NCBI RefSeq assembly: GCF_017313265.1
Contig: NZ_JAFLQZ010000002.1
Coordinates: 310,001-374,000, forward strand
DNA length: 64,000 bases
Origin: Hymenobacter telluris
Lineage (GTDB): Bacteria; Bacteroidota; Bacteroidia; Cytophagales; Hymenobacteraceae
Direction of reading: 5' to 3'
Of the stretch, positions 46,099 through 56,400 are shown piece by piece. The notes beneath the pieces were generated by a model that was given only the letters and a program-made list of their open reading frames with translations, had not been told where the DNA came from and ran no database searches. A program made the translations under genes and the position numbers. Within the stretch, counting starts at the first letter, position 1; each line of letters starts with the position of its first letter.

Positions 46099-47382
46099 AT
46101 GGATTTATTTACCCTGATTACGCTGCTCATTGTGGTAGCGGCTCTGTTTGCCTACCTCAACACGCGCCTGCTGAAGCTACCCGATGCCATTGGTATCATG
46201 GTTGTGTCGTTGGGCTTCTCGCTGGCGCTGCTGGGGACGCACTGGGTTTACCCCGACTTGTTTGGGGCCGTGCGACGGACGGTGGTGGGCATCGAGTTCG
46301 ACCGGGTGCTGTTTGAGGTAATGCTGAGCTTACTGCTCTTCGCCGGGGCCTTCCATACCGACGCGGCGCAGCTGCGGGTGGAACGGCGCTCGGTGGTACT
46401 ATTCTCGGTGGTTGGCGTGCTGCTGAGTACGGCGCTTATCGGGGGCGGGCTGTTTGGGCTGAGCCGCTGGCTGGAACCGGCTACCCCGCTGCCCCTGCCG
46501 CTGTGTCTACTGTTCGGGGCCCTGATTTCGCCCACCGACCCGATTGCCGTGCTGGGCATTTTGGCCCGCTTCAAGCTGCCAGAAAACGTGAAGCTCAACA
46601 TTGTGGGCGAGTCGCTTTTCAACGACGGCGTGGGCGTGGTCGTGTTTGCCAGTCTCTACGAGTTGGTACTGGAAGGGCCTGAGAACTTTAGTGCGGGCCA
46701 CGTGGCCTGGCTGTTCGTGCAGGAAGCGGGCGGGGGTATCCTTTTCGGGCTGGTGCTGGGCTACGGGCTCTACCGCCTGCTGCGCTCTATTAACCACTAC
46801 CAAACCGAGGTGCTGCTAACGCTGGCCGGGGTGCTGGGTGGCTACCTGGTGGCTCAGCAGCTGCACATTTCGGGGCCACTGGCCATGGTGGTGGCGGGCC
46901 TGTTCGTGGGCGACCGGGCCCGACAGGACGCCATGAGTGCCCAGACGGAGGAATACGTGGACAAGTTCTGGGAGCTGCTCGACGGTATTCTCAACGCGGT
47001 GCTGTTCGTGCTCATTGGGGTGGAGCTGCTGGTCGTTCAGTTTCACTCCTCTTACTGGCTGCTGTGCGGCGTGGCCATTGTATTGGTGTTGGCCGCGCGC
47101 TTCGTGGCCATCTGGCTGCCCTACCGCCTGACCCGCCGCTGGCTCACGCTCGACCACAAGGCCCCACTGATGATGACCTGGGGCGGCCTGCGCGGTGGCA
47201 TTTCGGTGGCATTGGCCCTGTCCATTGGCAGCAACGTGCCGCACAAAAGCCTGATTGTGGCCATTACCTACGCCGTGGTGGTCTTCTCGGTCATCGTGCA
47301 GGGCCTCACGCTAGAAAAGCTGATCCGGCGCTTGTACCCGGAGGATGCCACGACCGACCCGCCCGTGCCGGCATCTCACTAA
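46099..47382 (+). CDS. Sodium/proton antiporter (CPA1 family)
   Basis: The 427-residue protein has about twelve membrane segments, starting DLFTLITLLIVVAALFAY. The segment GALISPTDPIAVLGILARFK and the following VGESLFNDGVGVVVFASLYE contain the Asp residues (NDG) that carry ions in CPA1 antiporters, and MTWGGLRGGISVALALSIG is the second family signature. It should exchange Na+ (or K+) for H+ across the inner membrane. The tail is short (about 20 residues). It follows the large MscS gene by 137 bases on the same strand. Confidence 0.9.
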   Translation: MDLFTLITLLIVVAALFAYLNTRLLKLPDAIGIMVVSLGFSLALLGTHWVYPDLFGAVRRTVVGIEFDRVLFEVMLSLLLFAGAFHTDAAQLRVERRSVVLFSVVGVLLSTALIGGGLFGLSRWLEPATPLPLPLCLLFGALISPTDPIAVLGILARFKLPENVKLNIVGESLFNDGVGVVVFASLYELVLEGPENFSAGHVAWLFVQEAGGGILFGLVLGYGLYRLLRSINHYQTEVLLTLAGVLGGYLVAQQLHISGPLAMVVAGLFVGDRARQDAMSAQTEEYVDKFWELLDGILNAVLFVLIGVELLVVQFHSSYWLLCGVAIVLVLAARFVAIWLPYRLTRRWLTLDHKAPLMMTWGGLRGGISVALALSIGSNVPHKSLIVAITYAVVVFSVIVQGLTLEKLIRRLYPEDATTDPPVPASH

Positions 47383-47484
47383 CCTGCTAGGCAAACCGAA
47401 TTCAACCAGATATCCTCGTTGCCGTTGAGGGAAGAGCCCGGCACCAGATGCTGGCGCTATATTCCTCTTTTCTCTCTCCCCCGC

Positions 47485-48453
47485 ATGGATTTTTCAATTG
47501 CCTGGCAGAAAATCAACCAGATGGGCCGTGATTTCATGGCTTTGCTGCCCAACCTGCTCTTCGGCCTCGCTGTTTTCGTCATCTTTCTCTTCCTGGCCCG
47601 CGGGGTGAGGTCGTTGGTGGAGCGCGTGGTGGAAAACCGGCGACAAAGCCAGAGCCTGAAGCTACTTCTTAGCCGCCTGTCTTATGTTGCGGCCCTGATT
47701 CTGGGTGTCATGGTAACGGTCACGATTATAGTACCCAGCTTCACGCCGGCCAGTTTGGTAAGTGCGCTGGGCATTGGCGGCGTGGCCATCGGCTTTGCTT
47801 TCAAAGACATCTTTCAAAACTTTCTGGCCGGGATTCTGCTGCTCATCACCGAGCCGTTCAAAATCAACGACCAGATCAAGTACAAAGACTTCGAGGGCAA
47901 CGTTGAGTCCATCCAGACCCGCGCCACCACCATCAAAACCTACGATGGCCGGCGCGTGGTTATTCCGAACGCCGAGCTGTTTATCAACGCCGTGACGGTG
48001 AATACGGCCTACGACAAGCGTCGCCTGCAGTACGATATTGGCATCGGCTACGGCGACGATATTGCTAAGGCCCGGCAGTTGATAGTGGAAGCAATGCGCG
48101 GCGTGGATGGTGTGCTGACCGACCCTGCCCCCGAGGCGCTGGTGGTGGATCTGGCGGGCAGCAGCGTCAACCTACGGGCGCGCTGGTAGATCAACCCGCC
48201 GCGCCGTGCTGACGTGATGGACGCGCAGGATAGGGTGCTGGAAGCCATCAAAAATACGCTCACGGCCCACGGCATCGACCTGCCTTACCCTACTCAGCAA
48301 ATCCTGTGGCACGACCAAACCGAAGCCACCGACGGCAACCGGAAGACGCAGCGCGAAGGCTGGCCTGCGGGTAGGGGGGAAGTGCCGAAGTCACAGGCGG
48401 ATATCCGGCAGGCGAAGCAGCCCGATGCGCCAGCTCCCCCACCGGCCGCCTGA
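47485..48453 (+). pseudogene. MscS-type channel gene interrupted by an in-frame TAG
   Basis: The frame from the ATG at 47485 encodes a small MscS protein: one or two membrane helices, LVSALGIGGVAIGFAFKDIF (pore helix), then PFKINDQIKYKDFEGNVESI and VVIPNAELFINAVTVNT. Codon 235 (48187-48189) is TAG directly after a Trp codon; the same frame then continues for 87 codons (INPPRRADVMDAQ ... PYPTQQILWHDQTE), which is the normal C-terminal part of such channels. The family usually has Trp-Trp here (V-N-L-R-x-R-W-W), so one base change (TGG to TAG) explains it. Either the gene is broken, the stop is read through, a truncated channel is made, or the base is a sequencing error. Confidence 0.75.
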
Positions 48454-48555
48454 GCACGCTGAGCTGAAAAGAATGTTCGAAGTAGGTGTAAGAAGTGGTG
48501 CGCCAGCCCGTTTTTCGAACCGGGTCAGCTAGTGCCTACTGCGCAATCATTGCTT

Positions 48556-48941
48556 TTACAGACGAAGAGAAAAGCAAGCATAGCTGGCGGAAGTAAATTC
48601 ATAAGCAACAACCACGCGGCGAAAGCAGGCCAGCTAAGCGAAAGTGCGCTCGACTACCCAGCGCCGGGGTGAATGCGCGACCCAAACGACCCGGTCCGGC
48701 ACGTTGACGACCGTGTGGAGCTGCTGCCACAAGCCCAGGCGCTGCCAACGGTAGAAATAGTGGTACACCGCTGCCCAGGGCGGAAACTGTGGCGGCAGTG
48801 CCCGCCATTGGCCGCCGGTGCGGCAAACCTAGCGCAACGCGTTGAACACCCGTCGCAAACACAGGCGCCGGCGCCGTTGCGTGGGCAGCAACTCGATAAC
48901 TTGCCACGGCGAGTCAGTAGGGGAGGAAACCCATCAACCAT
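48556..48941 (-). pseudogene. Degraded IS5-type transposase fragment
   Basis: On the minus strand the frames read PWQVIELLPTQRRRRLCLR, then VFNALR-stop-VCRTGGQWRALPPQFPPWAAVYHYFYRWQRLGLW, then RRWVVERTFA-stop-LACFRRVVVAYE. These are the start and end of an IS5-group DDE transposase. The middle, including the first Asp residues, is deleted; there are two internal TAG codons and a frameshift near 48915, where L-T-D-S-P-W would be expected. The leading ATG is at 48941. I could not identify terminal inverted repeats. It marks an old insertion between the broken mscS and the metallophosphoesterase. The remaining non-coding bases 48942-49135 hold nothing else I can name. Confidence 0.8.
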
Positions 48942-49135
48942 AATGCTCGCGGCAGCCTAGGAACTCCTCGCGCAACTTACTGGCCCGTTTTTTTTAGCCT
49001 CCTGCCCAATTCTCGAATACGCTCTTAGATTATTACAAATCCCGTTAAGGAATCTAAGCTGTTCCGAAGCGCAGTTCTTCACGGTTAAAGAGAGCAGGTA
49101 AAACTCATAGCGCCATACCCAGTGGACACAGGATA

Positions 49136-50032
49136 TTACATGAGGGCCTGTTTTGAACGATTGAGAGAAGGGCAAGAGCCTTTCAGTTCGTTAGCTTCCT
49201 CATGCAGCACAATGGCTTGGCCCTGTAACGCCTTCTCGGCCGCTGGCAAAATTTCGCAGTTGTCCCAGATGCCCGTCAGGAGCGTGTGCGCGTAGGAATC
49301 GGGAAGCCCATTGGCAAGCATCAGCTCATTGGCCCAGCCGTTGTCGTAGGTGAAGGCGTGGAAGGTGTAGCTAAACCGGCCATCGGTGTCATCGAGCAGC
49401 AGGTACCACACCCGCGGGGTGCCGTCGTTGGCGGGCATCCCAATCACGCCCGCGTTGAGCCAGTAATGCCCAGCCCGCGCATCTGCGAAGGGCAGCCCGG
49501 CGTGGCCGGCCAGGATTACTTCGGCGCCGGTGGCGGCAAAGCTGGTTTCCTTCACCGGCCAGGGAGTTGAGGCAAACACGAAATCGGCAATGCCGGTGGC
49601 GGCCCCGTGCAGCACGGCCACCGCCTTGCCCGCGTAGCGGAACGAGAGCTGCAGCGGCAGGGTGCTTAGCCAGGCCACCGAGCCGGCCGAGAGGCTCCGC
49701 ACCGCGTAGGGAAACCAGGCGCGGGACAGCAGGTCGCACCGGCTGCCCTCGGCGAAGTTGCAGCCGCAGTCGTCTTCGCCCCGGATGATGTTCTGCTCCA
49801 CGTTGCCCTGAATGGCGTGGATGCCCCAGTCCTGCACAAACTGCACCGCGGCCTCGGGCTGGGCGCAGTAGCCCACGATGTCGCCCGTGCAGATGATATT
49901 GCCCGCCGGAATCTGCAGCCGGTCGGCAATGGCTTTAAGGGCCTGCAGCGCCTGGAGGTTCGAGTAAGGGCCGCCGAAAACGAGCAGCCGGCCGCGGCGC
50001 GGGCCGATGTCCTGGGTGAGGGGGTTATCCAT
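49136..50032 (-). CDS. Atypical metallophosphoesterase-family protein
   Basis: The 298-residue protein starts at the ATG at 50032, overlapping the symporter stop by 8 bases, so translation is probably coupled. The fold of calcineurin-like phosphoesterases is visible: residues near 14-28 (LLVFGGPYSNLQALQ), CTGDIVGYCAQPEA, IHAIQGNVEQNI, LHGAATG and LAGHAGLPFA. However, the first metal motif D-x-H is replaced by G-P-Y, GNHD by GNVE and GHTH by GHAG. A DDCGCNF segment adds two Cys residues. A subfamily with this FGGPYSN spelling exists, to my knowledge, so the changes may define a distinct activity. The role with the symporter is unknown. Confidence 0.75.
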   Translation of the reverse strand: MDNPLTQDIGPRRGRLLVFGGPYSNLQALQALKAIADRLQIPAGNIICTGDIVGYCAQPEAAVQFVQDWGIHAIQGNVEQNIIRGEDDCGCNFAEGSRCDLLSRAWFPYAVRSLSAGSVAWLSTLPLQLSFRYAGKAVAVLHGAATGIADFVFASTPWPVKETSFAATGAEVILAGHAGLPFADARAGHYWLNAGVIGMPANDGTPRVWYLLLDDTDGRFSYTFHAFTYDNGWANELMLANGLPDSYAHTLLTGIWDNCEILPAAEKALQGQAIVLHEEANELKGSCPSLNRSKQALM

Positions 50033-51380
50033 GAGCGGTTTTTTTTTGGAGCAGCGCACAGAGGCCGAATACCGCGAAACAGAACCCCGACGTAATCAGG
50101 TTGGTACTGAGCAGGGCCCCGTATTTGCCGTCGCCCAGGTGCAGGGTTTCGGGCAGGGGAAACAGCGTGAGCAAAGCGCCCAGCACCAGCCCCCCTACTA
50201 CGGACAGGTGAAAAGCCAAGCGCGGCACGGGCACGTGCCAGAACAGAAACACGGGGGCCAGCCCCAGCACCAGTGTGCCGCTGATGGTGGTGGCCGAGAG
50301 AATGGCGGGGTTGAAAAACACCGGAACGGTACCTAGCACCGTCAAAACCACCATGGCCCACCGGCCCCGCGATACGCTGGGCTCGGCCGCTTTGCTCAGG
50401 TCGATGCTGATGAGCTTGGAGAAGGAAGCCATGGCCGAATCGAGGGTCGAGGAGGCCGAAGTGACCATGATGAGATTCATGAGCAGCAGCATGGGCACCC
50501 CGAAGTAGCGCGCCACGGCCACCGGGGCTTCGCCGGTCAGGGCGTTGAGCTTGGCGAAGATGCCCACGAAGCTGAAAAAGATGATGCAGCCCGCGCCGAT
50601 GGCCCCCGCCCAGAGGTAGGACCGCAGCGTGGTGCGCGTATCGGTGATAAAGCCCCGGTCGGTGAGCACCGGGTCGTGAAAGGGGTAGCTGAAACACTGC
50701 ACCAACGCCACCAGCAGCAAATCGACGCCCTGCCCCAGGGTCCATTCCCCACTGCTGAGGAAGGGCTGCAGGCTGCCCTCGTACTGCGGCAGGATGAACC
50801 CCAGAATCACCGTGAGCAGCACCACAAACAGTGAGAGTTGAATCACGTCGGTCATAATCGAGCTGCTCATGCCGCCCTTGAGCGTGTAGGCCAGCGTGAG
50901 CAGGGTGAACACCACAATGGCGACGTAGTAATCGGTCGTACCCTGCGCACCGAAATAAGAGCCGATGACGATGGTATTGGACCAGATTTCGTTGTAGAGC
51001 CGGATGATAATCAGGAAGGTGAAGACGACCACCGCCCCCGCGCCATACTTCGATTCCAGAAAATGGTGGATGCTGCGGTAGCCCCCTCGGTTGCGCATGG
51101 CGACAATAACGAAACCGGCCACCAAAAACGAGAGGTAATACCCCGCGTAGGCCACGCCCCCCACCAGCCCGAAGCTCTGGCCCAGGTTGGCGGCGTTGGT
51201 AATCGACTTGGCAAACAGCCAGGAGATAACTAAGCTACTCGTCAGAAAAACGGTATTAGGAGTCCGCTCTTTGCGGGCGCCCTGGAAAAACTCGGCCGCG
51301 GTGCGCGACAGCGGGGACACGAGAAACAGCGTGACGCTGGAGGCCAGGACCAACGCCCACTGCAACAGGGTTGTACTCAT
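50025..51380 (-). CDS. Sodium:solute symporter family protein
   Basis: The 451-residue inner-membrane protein has about twelve hydrophobic segments (LLQWALVLASSVTLFLVS, AGYYLSFLVAGFVIVAM, VIQLSLFVVLLTVILGFILP and others). The SSF signature is readable in TLKGGMSSSIMTDVIQLSLF, where T-D-x-x-Q is the conserved core. SSF proteins import sugars, amino acids, vitamins or ions with Na+. The substrate cannot be assigned. The gene begins 16 bases after the lipoprotein gene and overlaps the metallophosphoesterase gene, so the three form an operon behind susD. Confidence 0.85.
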   Translation of the reverse strand: MSTTLLQWALVLASSVTLFLVSPLSRTAAEFFQGARKERTPNTVFLTSSLVISWLFAKSITNAANLGQSFGLVGGVAYAGYYLSFLVAGFVIVAMRNRGGYRSIHHFLESKYGAGAVVVFTFLIIIRLYNEIWSNTIVIGSYFGAQGTTDYYVAIVVFTLLTLAYTLKGGMSSSIMTDVIQLSLFVVLLTVILGFILPQYEGSLQPFLSSGEWTLGQGVDLLLVALVQCFSYPFHDPVLTDRGFITDTRTTLRSYLWAGAIGAGCIIFFSFVGIFAKLNALTGEAPVAVARYFGVPMLLLMNLIMVTSASSTLDSAMASFSKLISIDLSKAAEPSVSRGRWAMVVLTVLGTVPVFFNPAILSATTISGTLVLGLAPVFLFWHVPVPRLAFHLSVVGGLVLGALLTLFPLPETLHLGDGKYGALLSTNLITSGFCFAVFGLCALLQKKTAHG

Positions 51381-51396
51381 GCGAGGATTATTCTGC

Positions 51397-51951
51397 TTAT
51401 TCTACAGGTTGTTGAACGCTTATTACTTGTAGCCCTTGCGTGGGACTGAGGGCCACTTGCGCTTCCATGAAGACGTCCGAATCCGGGACGCCCAAGCGCG
51501 TATAAAAGCGAAATTTTCCTTGCTGGCACCCCACAAAAGCGGTCCGCGACAGAGCCCATTCCTGTGCCGAGCCTAATTGTTTAGCAATAGGGTTGTCCGC
51601 AAACAGCGCCTTAGTCAGCCGCTGGTGCAGCCACGGCTTGTCGCCCCGGAACACAAACAGCTCGCTCTGGTAATTGTGTGAGACGTCTAATGCTGGGCCA
51701 GCGTCCTCCACGATATGGTTGACCACGGCACTATCATTCAAGCACGTGGTCACCACCTGCACGCGGTACCGCTCCGGCCCGGGCAACAAGGTGTCACGCC
51801 GTTCCACTACCGAATCCAGCGGCCAATACATGCGGCGTGGCGTGGCCTTGGGGCGCTGAACGATGGTCAGTTGATCCTGTGATGTTTGGTCTGGGGAGGT
51901 GCAGCCCGAAGCGGTTACCACTGCCAAAAGGCCGATGACGGATAGTTTCAT
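51397..51951 (-). CDS. Hypothetical lipoprotein
   Basis: The 184-residue protein has an N-terminal lipid-attachment signal (MKLSVIGLLAVVTASGCTS, Cys at residue 17), so it should be membrane-anchored. I do not recognise the mature part. It has short beta-like stretches (RYRVQVVTTCLNDSAVV, SELFVFRGDKPWLHQRLT) and a second Cys pair. Context in the susC-susD-symporter run suggests an envelope accessory role. A TAGATTTG box at 52001-51994 on the minus strand matches the -7 consensus, so this gene may start its own transcript. Confidence 0.6.
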   Translation of the reverse strand: MKLSVIGLLAVVTASGCTSPDQTSQDQLTIVQRPKATPRRMYWPLDSVVERRDTLLPGPERYRVQVVTTCLNDSAVVNHIVEDAGPALDVSHNYQSELFVFRGDKPWLHQRLTKALFADNPIAKQLGSAQEWALSRTAFVGCQQGKFRFYTRLGVPDSDVFMEAQVALSPTQGLQVISVQQPVE

Positions 51952-51993
51952 TCAGCAATAAAGTGCCCGTTGGCAAGTGTTCACGAAAACGGT

Positions 51994-52001
51994 CAAATCT
52001 A
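51994..52001 (-). promoter_or_regulatory. Possible -7 element before the lipoprotein gene
   Basis: TAGATTTG on the minus strand matches TAnnTTTG, 42 bases before the ATG. No TTG is found at -33. It may give the last three genes of the run a separate promoter. Confidence 0.3.
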
Positions 52002-52016
52002 GCGAAAGGAGGGTAA

Positions 52017-53465
52017 TTAGCGCGCCCACCATACGGGAACGTTGATGCTGTTATTCTGGGTGTTGGCGGCCGCTTTTTGGTACTGCGCCGCGTTCAGCGC
52101 GCTTTCCGTGGCGGGGTAGGGCATCCGCTTGGGAATCAAGTTATTGTTGAGGCTGGCCGAAACGGTTTTCAGGCGGGGGAAACCCGTCCGGCGGTACTCG
52201 GTCCAGCCTTCGTAGGCATTGTTGATGTTGCCCAGCCATTTCTGCGTCAGGATTTGCTCAATGGGGTTTTGGCCGTTCTGATTGTAAGCGACCTGGCTGC
52301 TGGTGAGGTAGCTGGCGGGCAGCGCCACGCCCCAGTAAGCAAACGACTGCGTGATGCCCTGCTCGTACAAGGTCCTCGCCGAGCCGGACACCAGCCCCCG
52401 CTGGGCGGCTTCGGCCAGCCAGAAGCTGGTTTCGGCGGCGGTCATGTAATTGGCCGACAACCGGTCCGAATTTTCCCGGAAGATGGTGCCCGTCAGCGAG
52501 TAATCGGCCACCGAAATAGTGAGCCGGGAAGCATCCGGTCCGTTCAACAGGCCTCGGTAGGTGCCCGGCATGGCGGCCGTGGGGCGGAAATAGGTTGCTA
52601 TCCGCGGGTCGCTCAGGCCCGTCAGCAGCTCCTCGCTGGTTTTGGACATGATGAACAGGTTGAAGTCACCGACACGGGCCGTCGACATGCGGAAATTGTT
52701 GGGCTGCGCCAGCGAGAAGCGGAAGGCGGCATTGTCGGCATTCGCCCGGATGTAATTGCCATCAGCCACGACTCGTTGCAGGGCCGCCTGCACATTTACC
52801 TTACTCGATATCCGCATCAGGCACTTAATTTTCAGCGAGTTGGCAAACAGCACCCATTTACTACGGTTGCCATTGTAGAGGATGTCGCCGTCGAGCGCCG
52901 TAACGCCTTGGTAATTGGTGATGGCGGCAATGCCCTTGTCCAGGTTGTCGAGGATGCCGCCGGGCGCCGTGTAGATGGCTTCCTGCGTGTCGTAGGCCGG
53001 CGTAGTCACCCCTTCTTTGCCTTGTAGCGCTTCGCTGTAGGGAACGTCGCCGTACAGGTCCGTCAGCGTGGCGGTGAGGTAGGCTTTCATGATTAGGGCC
53101 GGGCCTTCGTACACCCCGAACGCCGGATTCGCGCGCGCTTTTTGCAGCAGAATCTCGTTGTCGCGCAGGTTGCTGTACAGAAACGGCCAGGGGTTGCCGC
53201 CGTACTGCGGTTCGCTCAGGCTATGCCGGTCGAACAGGTTGAAGTCGATGGCCGTGAAGTACTGCCCCAGCAAGTTGCCCGCCACGAAGGCTTCGTAGGA
53301 CATCTGCTCGCCTTGGTCGAAGATGATTTTGCGCAGCAGCAGCGACGGCTGCACGTCGACTGGCGCGTTGGGGTTCGTGTTGATTTCCTCGAAGCCGTCC
53401 GTACACGCGGGCAGAAGGCCAGCCAGGGCGGCCAGCAGGAGGAAGCTAGTTAATTTCCGTTTCAT
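52017..53465 (-). CDS. SusD/RagB-type nutrient-binding lipoprotein
   Basis: The 482-residue protein has a lipobox signal (LAGLLPACTDGF, Cys near 22), followed by FEEINTNPNAPVDVQPSLLL, the typical start of the SusD-like 2 group. Helical TPR-like stretches such as DNEILLQKARANPAF and ALIMKAYLTATLTDLYGDVPY are conserved; the last third holds NPIEQILTQKWLGNINNAYEGW. SusD proteins sit on the outer face of the outer membrane and hand ligands to the SusC channel encoded 16 bases upstream. This group often handles non-starch ligands, such as peptides or small glycans, but no substrate can be called. Confidence 0.93.
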   Translation of the reverse strand: MKRKLTSFLLLAALAGLLPACTDGFEEINTNPNAPVDVQPSLLLRKIIFDQGEQMSYEAFVAGNLLGQYFTAIDFNLFDRHSLSEPQYGGNPWPFLYSNLRDNEILLQKARANPAFGVYEGPALIMKAYLTATLTDLYGDVPYSEALQGKEGVTTPAYDTQEAIYTAPGGILDNLDKGIAAITNYQGVTALDGDILYNGNRSKWVLFANSLKIKCLMRISSKVNVQAALQRVVADGNYIRANADNAAFRFSLAQPNNFRMSTARVGDFNLFIMSKTSEELLTGLSDPRIATYFRPTAAMPGTYRGLLNGPDASRLTISVADYSLTGTIFRENSDRLSANYMTAAETSFWLAEAAQRGLVSGSARTLYEQGITQSFAYWGVALPASYLTSSQVAYNQNGQNPIEQILTQKWLGNINNAYEGWTEYRRTGFPRLKTVSASLNNNLIPKRMPYPATESALNAAQYQKAAANTQNNSINVPVWWAR

Positions 53466-53481
53466 AATCTGGTTGCGGGGC

Positions 53482-56400
53482 TTAGAAGGTCGCGCTTAGT
53501 TTCAGGCCCACGTTGCGGGTGGTGGGGTAGGTCATGTCCTCGACGCCGGTCTGCAGCTGGTTTTGCTGGAACGAGGTCTGCTCGGGGTCGAAGTGCGGAA
53601 TGTGCGAGAGGGCCGCCAAGTTGCGGCCAACCAGGGCAATGGTCAGCTGCTGGGTATGCAGCTTTTGGGCCAGCCAGGCCGTTTGGGGCACCGAGTAGCC
53701 GATGGTCAGTTCCCGCAGCTTCACGTAGGAGGCATCGTAGGTGTTATTCTCCTCGTGGTTCCGGTCATAGTACATCCGGTAGTAGGTTTCGGCCGGAATG
53801 GCGCGAGTGTTGGGCTGGTAGTTCGGGTTTTCGGCAGTGCCGGTATTCACCACGCCCTTGGCCACGATGCCCGCATCGGGCCGGTCGGCCGTTTCCTTCA
53901 GCTGCCCCGCCACGCCGGCCAGGGCCAGCGTGCGCGACACCAGGATGCCGCCCTGCCGCCAGTCGAGCAGAAAGCCGAGGTTAAAATGGCCGACGCTGAA
54001 CTGATTCGACAGGCCCAGCATGAAGTCGGGGTTGTAGTTGCCCAGCTTTTTCAGGGTGTTGTCGGCAATGTACTGCCCGTTGCTGCCCACGATGAAGTCG
54101 CCCTGTGGGCTGCGCAGGTAGCCGGTGCCCCACATGTCGCCCATCCGGTCGCCCTGCCGCACCTGGTACCACACGGTCTGGTTTACGTTGTCGTAGATGC
54201 GGTTGTAGCCCAGCGTCAGGGTGCCGGCCTCTTCGGGCAAGGATACCACGGTGGTGCGGTTGCGGCTGAAATTCAGGCTCGCATTCCACCGGAAGCGGCT
54301 GGTCTGCACGGGCGTGGCACTCACCACCGCCTCGATGCCCCGCGAGCGAACTTCGCCGCCGTTGATGACCCGCTCGCTGTAGCCCGTGGGAATGGCAATG
54401 GGCAGCGACAAAATCTGGTTGCGGGTGCGGGCGTCGTAATAGGTCAGGTCGAACCCTAGCCGGTCCTGGAAGAAGCGGACATCGGCCCCGGCTTCCAGCG
54501 AGGTAATGGACTCGGGTTTCAGGTTGGTGTTGGCAATGGTGCTCTGCTCGCTGAACGCCGGCTGCGAAAAAACCGGGTTTCGGGCGTTGTACACCCCCGC
54601 CGTCTGGTAGGGGCTGGTGTCGTTGCCGACGTTGGCGGCGCTGGCCCGCACTTTGGCAAAGGACACCACCGTGGGCAGCCGGAACTGGTTGGACAGCACC
54701 CAGCTAGCCGATACCGACGGGTAGAAAAATGACGTGTTGGCCGTCGATGAGGGCGTAGCCAGGGCGCTCGACCAGTCGTTGCGCCCGGTGATATCCACAA
54801 ATAAGAGGTCCTTATACCCGAGCTTGGCCAGGGCGTACAGGCTGTTGATGCGCTTGCGGCCGCTCTGCTGGTACACCTCCACCGGCGAGGCGGCGTTGTT
54901 GAGCTTGAACACGCCCGGCTGCGCCAGCGTCAGGGCCTGGTATTGGTCGAAAGAGGTGTGCTGGTCCATACGGTTGCCCCCGGCCGATACGTCGAGCGAG
55001 AGTGGCCCCAGGCTGCGGGTGTAGTTGAGCAGGAAGTCGGTGTTGATTTCCCGGAAGAACACGCCGTTTTCGGCATAAGCACCACTTTTGAAGCGGTTGC
55101 TGCTGAAGGCCCGGCGAAACTGGCGGTCCTCGTTGGAGTAGTCCATGCTGCTGCGCACCAGCAGCGTCAGGTTGCTGGCCAGCTCGCCCGTTACAGCCAG
55201 GTTGCCGATGAGCCGGTCGCGGGTAAACGAGTTCCGGTTTTCGTAGAGCGTGAAATACGGGTTGTCGAAGAAGGTGTAGTTGTAGGAAAATTGCTGAATG
55301 CCCTCCAGCCCCGGCTGCCAGTACTGCTTCATGGGGTTGACATCGGTTTGGCGGCCCAGCCAGGCGCTCAGGGCGTAGTTGGTGTTTTCCGAGCCGTACT
55401 TGGTGGCGGGGCGGTTTTTGCTGCCGCTGTTAATGTAGTTAATCGAGGAGCTGATTTTCAGCCGCCGGGTTGGGTCGAACTGCAGCCGGGCGGCCAGGGT
55501 TTTGCGCTTCAGGTCCACCCCCGGAATAATCGACTGGCTGTTGAGGTCGGTGTAGGAAAGCCGGTAGCTGCCTTTCTCGTAGTCGCCCGCCACGGCCAGG
55601 TTGTTGATGGCCGTGTGTCCGGTCTGGTAAAAATCCTTCAGGTTATCGGGGTGCGCCACGAACGGCGTGGGGGTGATGGGCAGGCCGCTGTAGAGCCGCG
55701 TATCGGCGCCCCGCACCAATTGGCCGCTCGGCAGGGTCACGGGGCTGTCGTACTGCGGAATCAGCAGGCCCGCGTCCAGCCGGGGGCCGTAGCTGTACGA
55801 AATGTTGTCGTTGACACCCCCGCCCAGGCCGTCGCCGTACCGGAACGCCCCGCTGTTGCCCTGCCCGTAGGTGTTCTGAAACTGGGGCAGCTGAAATGGC
55901 TGCTCGGCGTAGAAAGTGCTGTTGAAGCTCACGCCAATGCCCTTGCCCGCCGACGAGCCGTCTTTCGTCGTAATCAAAATAACCCCGTTGGAGGCCCGGG
56001 TGCCGTAGAGGGCGGCCGCGCTGGGGCCTTTCAGCACCGATACCGACGCCACATCGTCGGGGTTGATTTCGCCCGCCCCGTTGCCGAAATCAATTTCCTG
56101 AAACCCGTTGGCATCGTCGTTGACGCGGTTGACCACCGTGGCGTTGTTGATGATGATGCCGTCGACCACAAACAGGGGATTGTTATTAGTAAAGGACGAC
56201 TCGCCGCGGATGACGATGCGCGACGACGCCCCCACCCCGGTAGAGCCCCCCGTGACGATGACGCCCGCTACTTTACCCGCCAGATTGTCGAGGAAGTTGG
56301 GCGTCTTCACCTCGCTAATCTGGCGGCCCTCCACCTTTTGCACCGCGTACCCCAAACTCTGGGCGTTGCGCTCCAGCCCCAGGGCCGTCACGACCACTTC

